Shown here piece by piece: positions 50,576-62,443 of a stretch of DNA of 64,000 nt. The translations under genes and the position numbers were made by a program. The notes beneath the pieces are model-generated. The model had not been told where the DNA came from and ran no database searches. It saw nothing but the letters and a program-made list of their open reading frames with translations. The DNA comes from Begonia masoniana. Its lineage: Eukaryota > Streptophyta > Magnoliopsida > Cucurbitales > Begoniaceae. The first letter of the stretch is position 1. The number at the start of each line of letters is the position of its first letter. The stretch covers positions 21,469,213 to 21,533,212 of the forward strand of contig CM039508.1 in the NCBI GenBank assembly GCA_022432975.1, in the 5' to 3' direction.

Positions 50576-52534
50576 TTGCCTTCATTGATCCTTATGACGT
50601 TGATGATGAGGCCAGACTTTCAGTTATTCCAGGTATAGTTTTATCTCAATGGTTATTGAAATGAAGGACATTAGAATAGAGATGTAGTATAGAGTGAAGA
50701 GTTGAAGGTAATAATTGTGCAATAGATAAAAGTAGGCTTAAAAATAGAGAGGTAAGAGAATAGTAAGAACCTCGACGAGAAGATAGTAGGTTAAATACAA
50801 GACGATATAGACCTTATAGAAAGAGAGTTATGCATTAATAGGATTAGCCTGACTTAACCACAAGAAGTTGTGCACTTAGAATTTAGTTACCATTAGAGGG
50901 ATACAACTTATTAGATATAAGATTTAAATGGATATAAACTAGACCCTAGTTGACAAACCTTTGAAGTTTTAGAATATGATGAATCAAAGAGAAATTTGAA
51001 GCTTAGATGTTAAATGTATCAAGGGATGCTCTAGATCGTTAGTATGTAATTAGTGTGTTTAAGAAAATAGAAAAATATAGCAGAGATTTGAATAACCTAG
51101 ATCTATGAGAAGTTGAGAGTATCTGGACAAATGTAGCATTCAAGAGTTTAGTTTAAGTAGATTGTTGAAGGGGTATGTAAAGTGTCGATTTCTTTAGCAA
51201 AGGAGTGTAGGTGTCGACCAATATCGATGGGGAAAATAAGGGAATTACTCGAAGTTGAAAAGTTAATAAATTTCGAGACAATAAAGGATCAAGGTTATAC
51301 GAAAGGTAATACTTGAGATTACAAAATTTGCCGATATCCAGGATGGAGGTAGGAACATCAATGTTTGAGAAACTAGAAGGGTAAGATTTAAGAATTTGAG
51401 GAGATTTGGATTAAAGACGTAAACTTATCTGCCACAAGTTTGCAAACTAGAAGATTGTTTGGTAAATCGTTGCAAGGGATCCAAGTAGAATATTTGTTGC
51501 GATTTGTGGAATTCGCGATTTATCGGATAAGGAGAATAAGGATTTGCACAGAAATCGTTCAAGCAAACTTAGAAGTAAAGCCAAGTTAGAAAATTTCAAA
51601 GGTTTGTCTGATATCTAACAAAGTCGAGGCCAATGAGTATATAAATGATTTAAGGTTAGAATAAATAGTTTAGAGCAAATCAATGGTGAAATTTAGAGAC
51701 TTGACTGTACTAAGAGTTTATAAAGACTTGAGTAAGACAAATGAAGCGTAATGTAGATAATATGAGAATTTCAGTTAAAGACATAACGAGGGAGCTTGTT
51801 AATGTAGTTTAGAATGAAATGTGATATTTATAGGATCTTATTTACAAAAGGAACCAGGATCCTAAGTGGGTAGTGACTTTAGCTCCCAGATGGACTCGTT
51901 GAGATCAAGACGTGTTTTGATGATATAGTTGTGAAGTATGGCAATGGGAACTTAATTGAGAAACCTATACTAAAATAGTTGCCGACAGTCGGCGAGTTAC
52001 CCAAGAAGGTAGGTGACCAAGGGATACTATTGATAGAATAGTTCAGAAGGATTATTACTAGAGAAAATGTAGAAATTGGAGCTGACGTGCTTTTCGACTA
52101 CGGATAGAGTCGATGAATTTATGCAAAAGTTTGGGTTACAAACCAAATGTATGTGTAAATCTTTAAATTTTAGTCAACCCGAGCAATGTTAAGAAGCTTA
52201 AGTATAAGTATTACGTGAAGCTATAGCTACATAAAGCCTTGAATTAGAGACCTAAGAGTTCGATAGTACTTAATGCATAACCAATGACGTGGTTAGTCAA
52301 ATCGAACGCAGTGGATGTGGTCAGGAGGCTAATGTTGCGTCATTTGGTTTTAAGAGATTTTGGTTTATAACCATAGATATTGACCCATAGTGTGATAGGA
52401 TCAGAGTTCTTAAAGAGAAATTCAAATTTTTGGAGAGATGGAGGGAACAGACTCGAAAAGAACAGAGAGATTATAAGTTGATGTATAAGGCTGCAAGACA
52501 TGAGACAATAATGTCAAGGACTATAAGCTAAGTC
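50576..52534 (+). other. Non-coding internal region of element 3
   Basis: About 2 kb, purine-rich, with no open frame over 60 codons and no pol motif seen on either strand in a visual check. Pieces such as FAFIDPYDVDDEARLSVIPG near 50572-50630 may be the last traces of the gag-protease junction. Suits a non-autonomous, pol-less element, or a heavily decayed pol. Confidence 0.6.
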
Positions 52535-52572
52535 AAATTTTGAGGACAAAATTTCAATTAAAGTGGATTGAA
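52535..52572 (+). promoter_or_regulatory. Pre-PPT hairpin and polypurine tract, element 3
   Basis: AAATTTTG, loop AGGA, CAAAATTT at 52535-52554, then AATTAAAGTGGATTGAA abutting the LTR start TGTAACACCCG at 52573. The hairpin survives although no pol gene precedes it. Confidence 0.72.
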
Positions 52573-52722
52573 TGTAACACCCGATTTTTTCAGGTTTTGG
52601 GTTTTGCTACGCAATGACATTTTCATAAATATTGTGGATTAAGTCCGTTTTGTGAACGAGAGGTTTTATTAGAACCCTATGAATAAAATGGAGTATTTGG
52701 AGGAATAAGAGAATTTTGGAGA
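52573..52722 (+). repeat. Element 3 3' LTR, first 150 bp only
   Basis: Begins TGTAACACCCGATTTT and aligns end to end with the first 150 bp of the next LTR (shared TCCGTTTTG.GAACGA, TTTTATTAGA, ATTTTGGAG). It is cut exactly where the next LTR starts. Confidence 0.75.
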
Positions 52723-54996
52723 TGTAATGCCCGGTTTTTTGAGTTTTTGATATTTTTAGTAATATAAGGGTATGTTCGTAAAAATGGTGAATTAGGTCCG
52801 TTTTGCAAACGAAAAGTTTTATTAGATACCTAGCGATAAATTAGAATATTTGGTGAAATAAAGAAGTTTGGAGGAACCAAATCGATAGACAAAATAACGA
52901 AATAGATAACGAAATAATAGAAAATCAAATGGAGGCAAAATGGTAATTTAATAAGTTAAATTTTATTATTTAACTTAAACCCTTCAGTTATTTTCTAACC
53001 CTTCACGAAAATTTCTCCAAGAGAAATTTTCCTTCCCCACAACGATTCCTCCACCCCGGCGAGCTCCTCAATTTTCGGCAACTGATCCTTCACGTTTTCT
53101 TCCGCAATCGACGTCCTAGGTGAGATTCTATAGCTTTCGACGGTTTGTTTTAGGTTTTTACAGATTATAACGGTTAGGGTTTCGTTTAGGTTTTTGTGAA
53201 ATCATTAGATTATGCTAGAAACGGTTAGGTTTACCGTAGTTATGATTATAGCAGATTTATTGGTGAAAGTTGGGTAGAATTAATGGATGTATTTGGATTT
53301 TAGGTTTAGTTTCGGTTGTTGTAGGTTTTAAAAGACTCTATTAATGGAGGTTTAGGATTTGCGAGCGAGAATTGCTCGACGAAATGCCCGAATAAGTTTA
53401 ATTAGAATTTGAAGAAATTTTATTTAGCTAGGAGTTTCGTTAGTTTTCAAAGTACGATTGTTTAGGTCCAGTTTTAATAAAGAATGTTGTGGATTGGCTT
53501 AGATGAACAAAGCTCACGGATGGAGCTCGGTGTGCTAAGGACCCGAGGTAAGTTCTCGTGACTTACTGTGGCCGATAGGCCTACACCATACGTCGTGTTT
53601 CGTTGTTGAGGATATTTGGTGCAATGTATGTTTATACGCTTTGGATGGGTAGTTTAGGTTTAATTGTTTTATAGGTTATGCTTGTGTGATGTTTTGATGG
53701 TATTCACCCTATTTATGTTTATGTTATGCATTTAACTGCCCATGCATCGTTGTTTTACAAAACGTCATGAAAATGGATTTATGCATTGATTTCATGAAAA
53801 TGAAGTGAATGAAAGCAAAGTAAAATGTAAATAACCTAAGATGACTAAGATGACTGAGATGACTGAGACGATTGACACGGACTGATAAATGAAATGAATG
53901 GATGGAAATTCATGAAAATTGTATATACATGTTCATGCATTGTCATTTACGTAGAATTTACTGAGATTTATCTCATAGGCGTCTTTATGGTGTAGGTGAA
54001 CTCGAAACTGGTGAGGAAGACATTCCTCCGCTAGATGAACACGCTGGTTGAAGAATGATGCCCGTGAGAGTGCGCTGAGCATTCGACGCGATTTTTGATC
54101 TGTGGGAATCCGAGTATAGGTATTTTGTGTAGGTTGAAAGGAAATGATATGGAAATTGTACAGAATGGTCATTTTAGGTTGATTAGAAAAACTAGTTTGA
54201 TGAAATTGTATTGAGGATGTTTTCTGGATAGTTTTATGGAAAAATGTATGCAATGATAAGTCGTTTGATGTTAATGTTACGGTATTAGAATGTATAGGAA
54301 GTGAAGTTTTTAATTCGGAAATATACTGGAACTGCTTGGGAATTTTAAACTTGTAGGGATGTGGTTAGTTTTCAAAATGATCCACGCAGTTCATTTTCGT
54401 GAATTTTCAACATATTTTGGATATGTTTTTGGGCACGATTTTGAATCGGGTTTTTCGGGTTTGAGGCATTTTATGTTTGGGAAGGTTTAAGGTAAGAGTG
54501 AGTGTGAAATGTAAGTGAAAAGAATGAAGAAAAGTAAAGAAAAAGATGAAAAAAAGAATAGGGGTGCGAAGGAGGCGCGGAGGGCGCAGGTGCGCAGGGG
54601 GTGCGTTGCTGGGCACCCAGCCGATCGATCGGCAGGCTCTGTGCCCGCGCTGCGCGCAGCGACAGCACACAGCGTGCGCGCTGTTTGGGCGACACGCGCG
54701 CGCCGCACCACATATGACCCAAAACAATTTTTTTTAATTTTTGACTATTTAAAATACGTTTTGACCCGATATTTTACGATACTTTTTAAACATATTTTAC
54801 GAGCGTACCCCACGTATTTTAAAGAATTTTAAGGACTCAAAAATTGAGTCGATATTTTATCGAATATTTATTTTAGCCTCGTTTTAAATATTTTAATAGT
54901 AAAACAAAAAATTTATGCCGAAAAGTCTAAGTCTAAGTCAACGTCAAGTAAAGTTTTGAGACAGCCCTGAAAGGGTTTCTGGTTTGGGTCGTTACA
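52723..54996 (+). mobile_element. Isolated LTR next to element 4 pol
   Basis: TGTAATGCCCGG to GGGTCGTTACA, 2,274 bp. Intron-like module: CCGAG/GTAAGT 53548, hairpin GGCC-GATA-GGCC 53570-53581, TACTGAG 53959-53965, TGTAG/GTG ending 53995 (448 nt). A GC-rich block lies at 54580-54715. Flanks (GGAGA left, GAATG right) do not match, so it is not a simple solo insertion; no primer site follows it and the next base is already inside a pol gene. Confidence 0.8.
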
Positions 54997-56965
54997 GAAT
55001 GGGACGACAAAGGTGAGATAGCTTTCCAGTTACTAAATAAGAAGTTAGTGTCCCTACCGATTCTGATAATTCTAGAAAGAGGAAAGTGATATGTAGTCTA
55101 TTGTGATGCATCGTTGAACGGTTGGGATGTGTTTTGATGCAGGATGAGAAAGTCATTGCCTATGCTTTGAGGCAATTGAAACCACATGAAAGAAATTATC
55201 TAATTCACGATCTGGAGCTTGCTTCAGTATTGTTTGCCCTGAAACAGTGGAGATATTATTTGTATGGTGAGACGTTTGAAGTATTTTCATATCACAAAAG
55301 TCTGAAATACTTATTCACTCAGAAGGAGCTGAATCAGAGACAGAGGTGCTGGATGGAGTTTTTACAGGATTATGACTACACACTCCAGTACCATCCAGGC
55401 AAAGCCAACAAAGTTGCAGATGCTTTGAGTAGAAAATCCTGAGTGATGGCAGCTAGTCTTGGCATTAAAGAATACGAATGTGGGCGGAAGTCAATCAATT
55501 CAATTTGCAATTGAGAGAAGGTAATGAACATGTATACCTTCAAAACATCAATGTGAGGCCCAACCTAGTACAACGGATTGTAGAAGCACAAAACGATAAT
55601 GCTGAAATTGCTAAATTAAAAGATAAGATTGAAGTAAAAGAAGTTCAAAATTTTCCAAAGATAGCTATTTAGGAGTGAGATTTATGGGTCGTCTAGTGAT
55701 TCCAGATGATCAAGTATTGAAGAAGGGGATCTTAAGAGAAAATCATTGCTCCAAATTCGCAATTCATCCTGGAAACAATAAAATGTACCAGAATATGAGA
55801 AAAAAATATTGGTGGAAAGGAATGAAAGCGAGATAGCTAGATTTGTTTCCAAGTGTATAACCTGTCAAAGAATTAAAGCTGAACATAAGAAACTAGTTGG
55901 ATTACTCGTTCCATTGCCAGTAGCAGAATAAAAGTGGGAGTATATTACAATGGATTTTGTTACAGGATTACCGAAATCGTCGAAGAACAATGATACTGTA
56001 TGGGTAATAGTGGATCGACTCACTAAATCGAGTCACTTTTTACCTATGCGCAGTACTCATTCGATTTACCAGGTCAGTAAATTGTATCTGAAGGAAATTA
56101 TCAGACTGCATGGTGTGCCCATTTATATAGTGTCAGATCGAGATCCTAGGTTCACTTTGAGATTCTAAAAAAGATTACAGAAAGCTATGGATACACGACT
56201 AGACAACAGTACAGCTTATCATCCACAGACTGATGGCCAATCAGAGAGGAGAATTCATATTTTGGAGGATATGTTACGGGCGTGCGTAATGGATTTTAAA
56301 GGAGTATGGAAAGATCATTTGCATCTGGTAGAGTTCACCTACAATAATAACTACCAAGCAAGTATTGGTATGATAACGTTTGAAGCACTTTATGGGAGAT
56401 TGTGCAGATCTCCGTTGTGCATGACTTAAATAGGAGCTACAGTACTTTTGGGGCTAAATTTGGTAAAGGAGACCAACGAAAAGATCAAAGTCATACGACA
56501 TCGATTGGAAACTGTTCAGAAACGTCATAAAAGTTACGCTGATAGATGACGATGACCATTTGAATTTATTGAGGGTGATCAGGTATTTATCAAAGTTAGA
56601 TCACATAGGAGTATAACAAATTTGAAAAATGTGGCAAATTATCTCCAAGATTTGATGGACAGGTGGCTTACAAAGTAGCACTACCCCCTCAATTGGCGGG
56701 AATTCATGACGTATTTCATATTTGAATGCTGAGGAAATATGAACCTGACCCTTCACATGTTTTGGATTGGACAGAATTGAATCTTCAACCAGACATGGCA
56801 GTGATAGAAGAACCAATTGCTATTCTGGATTCAAAGGACAAAGTGTTAAGGAATAAAGTGATTTCAACTGTTAAAGTCTCGTGGAAGAGAAGACGAGTTG
56901 AAAAAGTTACGTGGGAGCTTGAAAGTGAGATGAAAGAGAAATACCCCCAACTGTTTGAAAGGTAA
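54997..56965 (+). pseudogene. Element 4: decayed gypsy pol, 3' part
   Basis: Starts abruptly in the region between reverse transcriptase and RNase H (WDDKGEIAFQLLNKKLVS) and runs to TAA 56963-56965. RNase [12 protein letters not shown], then after a frameshift [46 protein letters not shown]. Integrase zinc finger (HPGNNKMYQN, KCITCQRIKAEH), core ([35 protein letters not shown]) and chromodomain-like tail (KVSWKRRRVEKVTWELE). Many stops and shifts: near 55083, 55440, 55670, 55835, 55931, 56166, 56428, 56547 and 56722. Clearly older than elements 1, 2 and 5. Its gag, protease and most of its reverse transcriptase are missing. Confidence 0.9.
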
Positions 56966-56974
56966 GTTATAAAT

Positions 56975-57012
56975 AAATTTTGGGACGAAATTTTTTTCTA
57001 ACGGGAGGAGAC
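56975..57012 (+). promoter_or_regulatory. Pre-PPT inverted repeat and polypurine tract, element 4
   Basis: AAATTT, loop TGGGACG, AAATTT at 56975-56993, a shortened form of the hairpin in elements 1-3, followed by AACGGGAGGAGAC directly before TGTAATGG. Confidence 0.65.
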
Positions 57013-58895
57013 TGTAATGGTTTGAACTTTTATTACTGTATTGATTCGAATTTATAATTACACTTTCGGGAAATGATGTAATTAAGTATATTTATATACA
57101 AAGGATATGAAATATATGTTGTAAAAAATTAAAAACGTATAAAATATGATTTTTAGATTAAATTTTAATTAATTACAAAAAAAATTAGCTTAGATTATAT
57201 TTAATTGAGGTTAAGAGTTAATTAAACTCGGTGTTATGCTCAATAATCAAAGAATCAAGGGGAAAGTAGTCTTTTGCTTAAGATAAGGATGGTTAATAAA
57301 TAATTAACCATTGAATCACTATTGAAAATAGGTTAAGTGGAAAGCTGTTGTGGTTTTACGTGGAGAAAAAGAAAGGAATAGAGAGAGAGGGAAAAGAAAA
57401 GAAAGAAGAAAAAGAAAGGAAGAGAGAGAGAGATAGGTGAAATAAATTTCAGAGAAAAGAGAACAAAGGAAAGAATGGATAAAAGAGAATAAAAATAAGC
57501 GAAAAAACAATTTTTGTCGATCCGTCCTTTAGAGAAAATTGTTCAGCTCGTTGAGAGGATCATTTTGGTGGAAAAATCGATAGATTCGGAGGAAATTTTC
57601 AGTTAAAGTGAAAGAACTAACAATATGATAAGTAAATCTATTGGTTATATTAGTTAATTTATGCTTTAATACATTACTAGGTGGAGATAGATTTCATTTT
57701 CGTTTGGATTCTGGATAGGTTTAGATATTTGGTGATTTGATTACGATTAGATAGATTGATGTGAATAATGGATATTGTTTTTATGAAAATTTAATATTGA
57801 ATTGTGAAAAATAACGCATTACGGTATATATTGAAATGTTGTTCAAATTTGATTTATATTGAATTCTTAAACGTAGCATTTTGAAAACTTCGTTTTATAT
57901 TGAATTGAACGCATTGATTTAAAATATCAATTGCATGGGCGGGTTGAGTTGTATTAATTTAAACATACATTAATTTAAATCCCTAAACCTCGCGGGGAAG
58001 CAATGTGTAAGGTCATACAACCTTACCGGTGAAAGCCCAAAAACTTGTAGGGTTGTGTGATGGTCATATGTATCAATTAGAGTGGATTGCATTTTTGACA
58101 TATTAATTTGAATGTTAAAAGATTGCATTGAATGATTTGGGAAAAGATGACTTTAAATCGTGAAATATTTGTTTTAAATTGTATAAGATTTATCTATTTA
58201 TTGAGAATGATTTTAAACTGTGGTTAATGGCATATATTTTTAAATGGTTTGAATATGAACATGCATGCATTTTTATATAAATGACATGAATTTCAAATAA
58301 AAATAAATTGTTTTAAAAAATAATCAATAATAGGTGGAAGATGAAGTGTGGTTTTAGATAGTATACTAAAGTCTAAGTTAGCTATTCTACCTCTTAGACT
58401 TATTTACTAGTCATAAAGCTCATTCTGTAGATATTCATATTTTCTAGATAACGAGATCGTTCACTGAGATGGAAAAGCAAAGGCAACTTCCATCGAGGTA
58501 GATCGTTTTCTTTTGCATTAGAACCTGGATAGATAGTTTAGAAAATTTATAAACTCTTTTTGAACGGTCACGTGTGTGTGATCTATTTTGTTTGTAATAG
58601 CTTCTGTTAGAAAACTCTGATAATGATGTACATATATAAATGTTTAATCCATACATATTTGGAAAGTTTGTCTGGAATTTGTATATTGTTTGAGATTATA
58701 TGTTTGATGTCTAATTGAGAATACAAACTGTTTGGATATAAAATTAGAGATATCTTATTTTAAGATGCCAGGTACAATCCAGATGGGATTAATTAAAAAT
58801 ACAAACGAATCTATGCAAATTGAAAACTCAGAATTTATTATCATTTCCCACCTCGGGAATCCTAATGTCAAAGCTCGTCGGGTCGGGTCTTGACA
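57013..58895 (+). repeat. Element 4 3' LTR
   Basis: TGTAATGGTTTGAAC to GGGTCTTGACA, about 1,883 bp. A different family: I found no CAG/GTAAGT...TGTAG/GTG module. It holds a purine-rich tract (57360-57436) and AACCTCGCGGGGAAGCAATG near 57990. It ends inside hAT-2 coding sequence. Confidence 0.78.
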
Positions 58896-59471
58896 TGTTA
58901 GCACCATGTGATTCAAATTTTGAATAGAGGTCCATGTGCCAGTGATCAAACATACCCACTGTGATGTTATAAAAAAACACTCATTTAACTTGGTTCTTTT
59001 TTTCTAAAATATGTTGCAAATATCTCTTGCTACTATTCTTCTAGATAACATAATAAACTTGAGATTGATATATAGACAAAATGTCCTAAAACCAATTCTT
59101 TCTACCACTTTTAGTGGCAATTCATCCAAGATAATCATCTTTGAGAGAAATTCTGTTATTTCTACCACTTTTAGTGGCAATTCATCCAAGATAATCATCT
59201 TTGCGAGAAATTCTCTAGCAACCATTATGGTAAATATGGGTATATCAACATTCTTGCTCTCATTAGGTTTAAAAATTAAAGTTTTTAACTTACTGTCTAC
59301 ATTTTGTAGAAACTTTTTGCATACTTTAATATGCTTTATTAAACTAGAAGTCTCATTTTTTGTCGGGTGTGCTGTATAAATATATCCACAGTAATTATAA
59401 TTAGCTGAATCGATGTTTGGTACCATACTGAAGTGAATCCAAGCTAGAGACCTATTTCTTTTCGATTCCAC
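58896..59471 (-). pseudogene. hAT-2 transposase, N-terminal fragment
   Basis: Reads leftwards from ATG 59471 (MESKRNRSLAWIHFSMV). BED-type finger remnant: YNYCGYIYTAHPTKNETSS and LIKHIKVCKK, with the first Cys apparently replaced by Tyr. Then a 20-residue segment containing KMIILDELPLKVVE appears twice because of a 60-bp duplication, then IGFRTFCLYI, RRIVARDI and, in another frame, TWTSIQNLNHMVLT, where element 4 interrupts. It is a diverged relative of hAT-1. The rest of the catalytic domain is not found on the other side of the insertion within the window. Confidence 0.82.
59101..59220 (-). repeat. 60-bp in-frame tandem duplication in hAT-2
   Basis: 59101-59160 and 59161-59220 are nearly identical (TCTACCACTTTTAGTGGCAA...), adding 20 residues to the protein. 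The single-copy equivalent is seen in hAT-1. Confidence 0.93.
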
Positions 59472-60106
59472 ATCGAATTTTCACTATGAGGAGTATCCAT
59501 TCTACCGTGGAGCAGAAACAATAAATATATAAACAAATTAATCAACCTAAATTTATAAACAGTTAAACTTTCTGAACAGGTAGCAACAACCAACAAACAA
59601 CAGGCAAAAATTCCAATTTTATAAACAGATAAACTTCAGCAATAGGAAAAAACAAACAATAGGCAAAAATCCCAAATTTGTAAACAAATAAACTTTAGCA
59701 GTAGGCAACAACAAACAACAGGCACAAATTTATAAACACATTAATCTAAATTTATCAACCAATAGTAAATGATTTTTTATCAACCAACAGACAAAAATTT
59801 ATCAACCAATAGTGAGGCAGCAACAAAAGGATTTAGCACATAAATTACACATATAGTGGGTTTATACGTCGAGCGAATAGTGAGGGTGAGCACTGAGCAG
59901 TGCTGATTCGCTGAACGACAAACATGTTTCGATTCAACAAGACCGATGTTAAACGGTGCTATCAATCGATACTAAGTCCGGCTGCCCTAATGGTGACGTG
60001 CGAGTTCGAAGTGAGAAGTGAGACTATGAGAGTGAGAGACTGATATGAGAGTCTGAGAGTTTGAGAGGACTGAGGGCGAGGCGAGCACCGATCAGGTGAG
60101 GCGAGC
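59472..60106. other. Region upstream of hAT-2
   Basis: No gene. 59520-59790 has loose repeats of AACAAACAACAGGCAAAAATT and ATTTATAAACA, probably the hAT-2 leader; 60000-60106 has GAGAGTGAGAGACTG and GGCGAGGCGAGC repeats. The hAT right terminus was not recognised before element 5 begins. Confidence 0.45.
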
Positions 60107-62287
60107 TGTAACACCCGGTTCCATTGAACCAACTTATCTTATAAACTAATAGTATACATTTTATGGATGAAATTGGAGGAATTATTGATTAGGTTAATGA
60201 GTGACTAAGTAAGGGCATAATGGTAAATAGAGACCTATAGTAATAACCTATTTAAAGAAAGAGACTTTGTGATTAATGCACTGTAGCCGCCACTATTCCT
60301 TATTTTTCCTCTTTCGATTTTCAGCTCAAGCAGCAGAGCTCTCTAGGCGATTCTTCTACTTGATTCTTCCCCAAACCAGGTGAGTCCTATTTTGATTCCT
60401 TGCTGTACTGGTAGCTGTCGATGATTGGAGAGAGTATAAATGTGAGTTTTGTGAATGCCGTATGAGTGAGCTAGTTCGGGATTTGTGGTAAATCGGGAAT
60501 GCTCAATGAACTAAGCTTCCAAACTAGGGTCTCTAGAATTATAGCGGTTTAAAATGGAGTTTAGAGAAAGTCTAATCTATGTTCTGTCTATGGCTTTAGG
60601 TTTGAGTAAGATTCCGAGGTAGTCTTCCACCCAATACTTTCCAGGAGACCAGGTAAGTGAAGTATGCTTGTGCCTTCGGGCCTACATCACAAAACAGTAG
60701 GATTATGTATGCTTGAATGTGTTTGTATGTCATGCATCATATTTTAAAAGTATGCGAAAATGAATTTACATGAAATGGCATGGTAAGGAATGAACAGACT
60801 GTAACAGATAAACTATTAAGGGAATTAATCTGCCCCTTAACATATGAAGGGATTTATAACTTTGGGAGAAGTGATCCAACTCCCAATTTCACAGGGAGAT
60901 CTGAACAGTTATTAAGGGAACTAATCCGCCGCTTAATCGAGAGAGAGGATGTATGACTTTGGGAGAAGTGATCCAGCTCCCAAATTCACAAGAGGATCAG
61001 ACCAGAAACGAATGCATATGCAACTGAGATGAGAAAGTAGAAACTGCATGTATAAGAATTTATGTTTCAGCATTCCATTTTATTACTACTTTACTTACTT
61101 AGCATTAGGCTAATAGATGAGTTTTTTGATGTAGGTGAAGAAGTGACAGTAGGTGTGTTCTCCGAGTTTGCTTAGAACTAGGCAGGTTGGAGGGGTGCAT
61201 TCATGCATCGATATGGCAACTGATGGGGCGGGGCGGTTTTAACTGGTAGCAGTAGATGTGAAGGTTTAGCGAAACCAGGATTCAATTTAAGTATGTTGAG
61301 AGTTTTTACGACAGTGGTAGTTTTAATGTTTTTGAATACAATTTGAGACTTTTCTGATAATGATACTCTGTTGGTTTTAATAGTTGTTTTTATAAAATTT
61401 TGGAGTAATGCACAGATTTAAGTAGTTTTGAACGATTTGTAGTAAAATGCTCAAGTTCTTTTAGTAGTCGGTGTTTCCTTTGTTTATAGTGAAATTGTTG
61501 CTATGCTGTTTTTGTTGAGTATTTTTTATCTATCGGTAGATGATGTCTATCGGCAGATGTTGAGTATTTTTGATCTATCGGAAGATGATATCTATCGGTA
61601 GATGTTGAGTTTAATATTTGTCGGTGGATTTAGTCCATCGGTTAGAAGTCGAGAGTTTTGTCTATCGGTGGATTTAGTCCATCGATAGAAGTTGAGAGTT
61701 TTGTCTATCGGTGGATGTAGTCCATCGGAGGATGTGAGTATTAGAATTTGTCGTTTTGTGACCGGGTGATGTCGAGTATTATATCCATCGGTAGATGTAG
61801 GAAGAAATTTGTAGTTTTGCGATCGGTAGATGTGAATTGAGGATTTTTGTCGTCTAGTGACTGGAAGACGCAGCTTGTTCTATCGGAAGATCTGAGCTGA
61901 GAATGTTTATCGTTTGTGACCGGTAGAAGTGAATAGGAGATTTGTCGTTTGTGAGCGGTGGATGCGAGTGTAAAATGTTGTCGTTTTGTGAGTGGAAGAT
62001 GTAATTCGTACGGCTTCTACCGCCGAGACTCTTTTGTCTCTATTTCTACCGCTGGAACTATTCAGCGGTAGATGTGTTCTGTTTTCTTTTCTTTTTCAAC
62101 CAACTGTCTTCAATATTTTAACTATTTAATAAATGTCGTTCATACAAATGTTTTTCCGCTGTAAGTTTTAATGTTTTAAGGGTCAAGTCTTGATCCTTGA
62201 ATGAAATTTTAAAATTTTTTCAGAAATTCATAGTTCGGTTTAGTATTATGTGTGGCGAACAGGGTTCTGATAACTCGGGGCATTACA
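60107..62287 (+). repeat. Element 5 5' LTR
   Basis: TGTAACACCCGGTTCC to GGGGCATTACA, 2,181 bp, related to the LTR of element 2 (shared GTAGCCGCCACTA and CAGCTCAAGCAGC.GAGCTCTCTAGG). CTATTTAAAG at 60248-60257 is a likely TATA box. Intron-like module: CCAG/GTAAGT 60655, hairpin GCC-TTCG-GGC 60674-60683, TACTTAG 61096-61102, TGTAG/GTG ending 61134 (480 nt). Repeats of TCTATCGGTAGATG at 61530-61990. Confidence 0.9.
60815..60997 (+). repeat. Hairpin repeat, 2 copies, related to the element 2 111-mer
   Basis: TTAAGGGAATTAATCTGCCCCTTAA then CTTTGGGAGAAGTGATCCAA...CTCCCAATTTCACAG, and a second diverged copy from about 60908. The same unit, in sense, is present 3 and 12 times in the element 2 LTRs. 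Confidence 0.85.
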
Positions 62288-62290
62288 GTA

Positions 62291-62302
62291 TGGTATCAGA
62301 GA
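62291..62302 (+). promoter_or_regulatory. Primer binding site, element 5
   Basis: TGGTATCAGAGA three bases after the LTR end; identical in position and sequence to element 2. Confidence 0.88.
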
Positions 62303-62443
62303 CATTCAGTTAAACAGTTCAAAAGATTACTTATCAGTGCCGATCGTCGCATGGGAGTACTCCAACAACTGTAAGTGTTTATGGTAGCCTTAGTTATTAG
62401 ATGTTTATGTGAGTAGTTAACCTTGTGCAGGAAATCTAGTAAG

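Noticed and set aside
52723..54996. Call as a solo LTR with target duplication
   Set aside because: Flanks GGAGA and GAATG do not match; kept as an isolated LTR with unclear origin.
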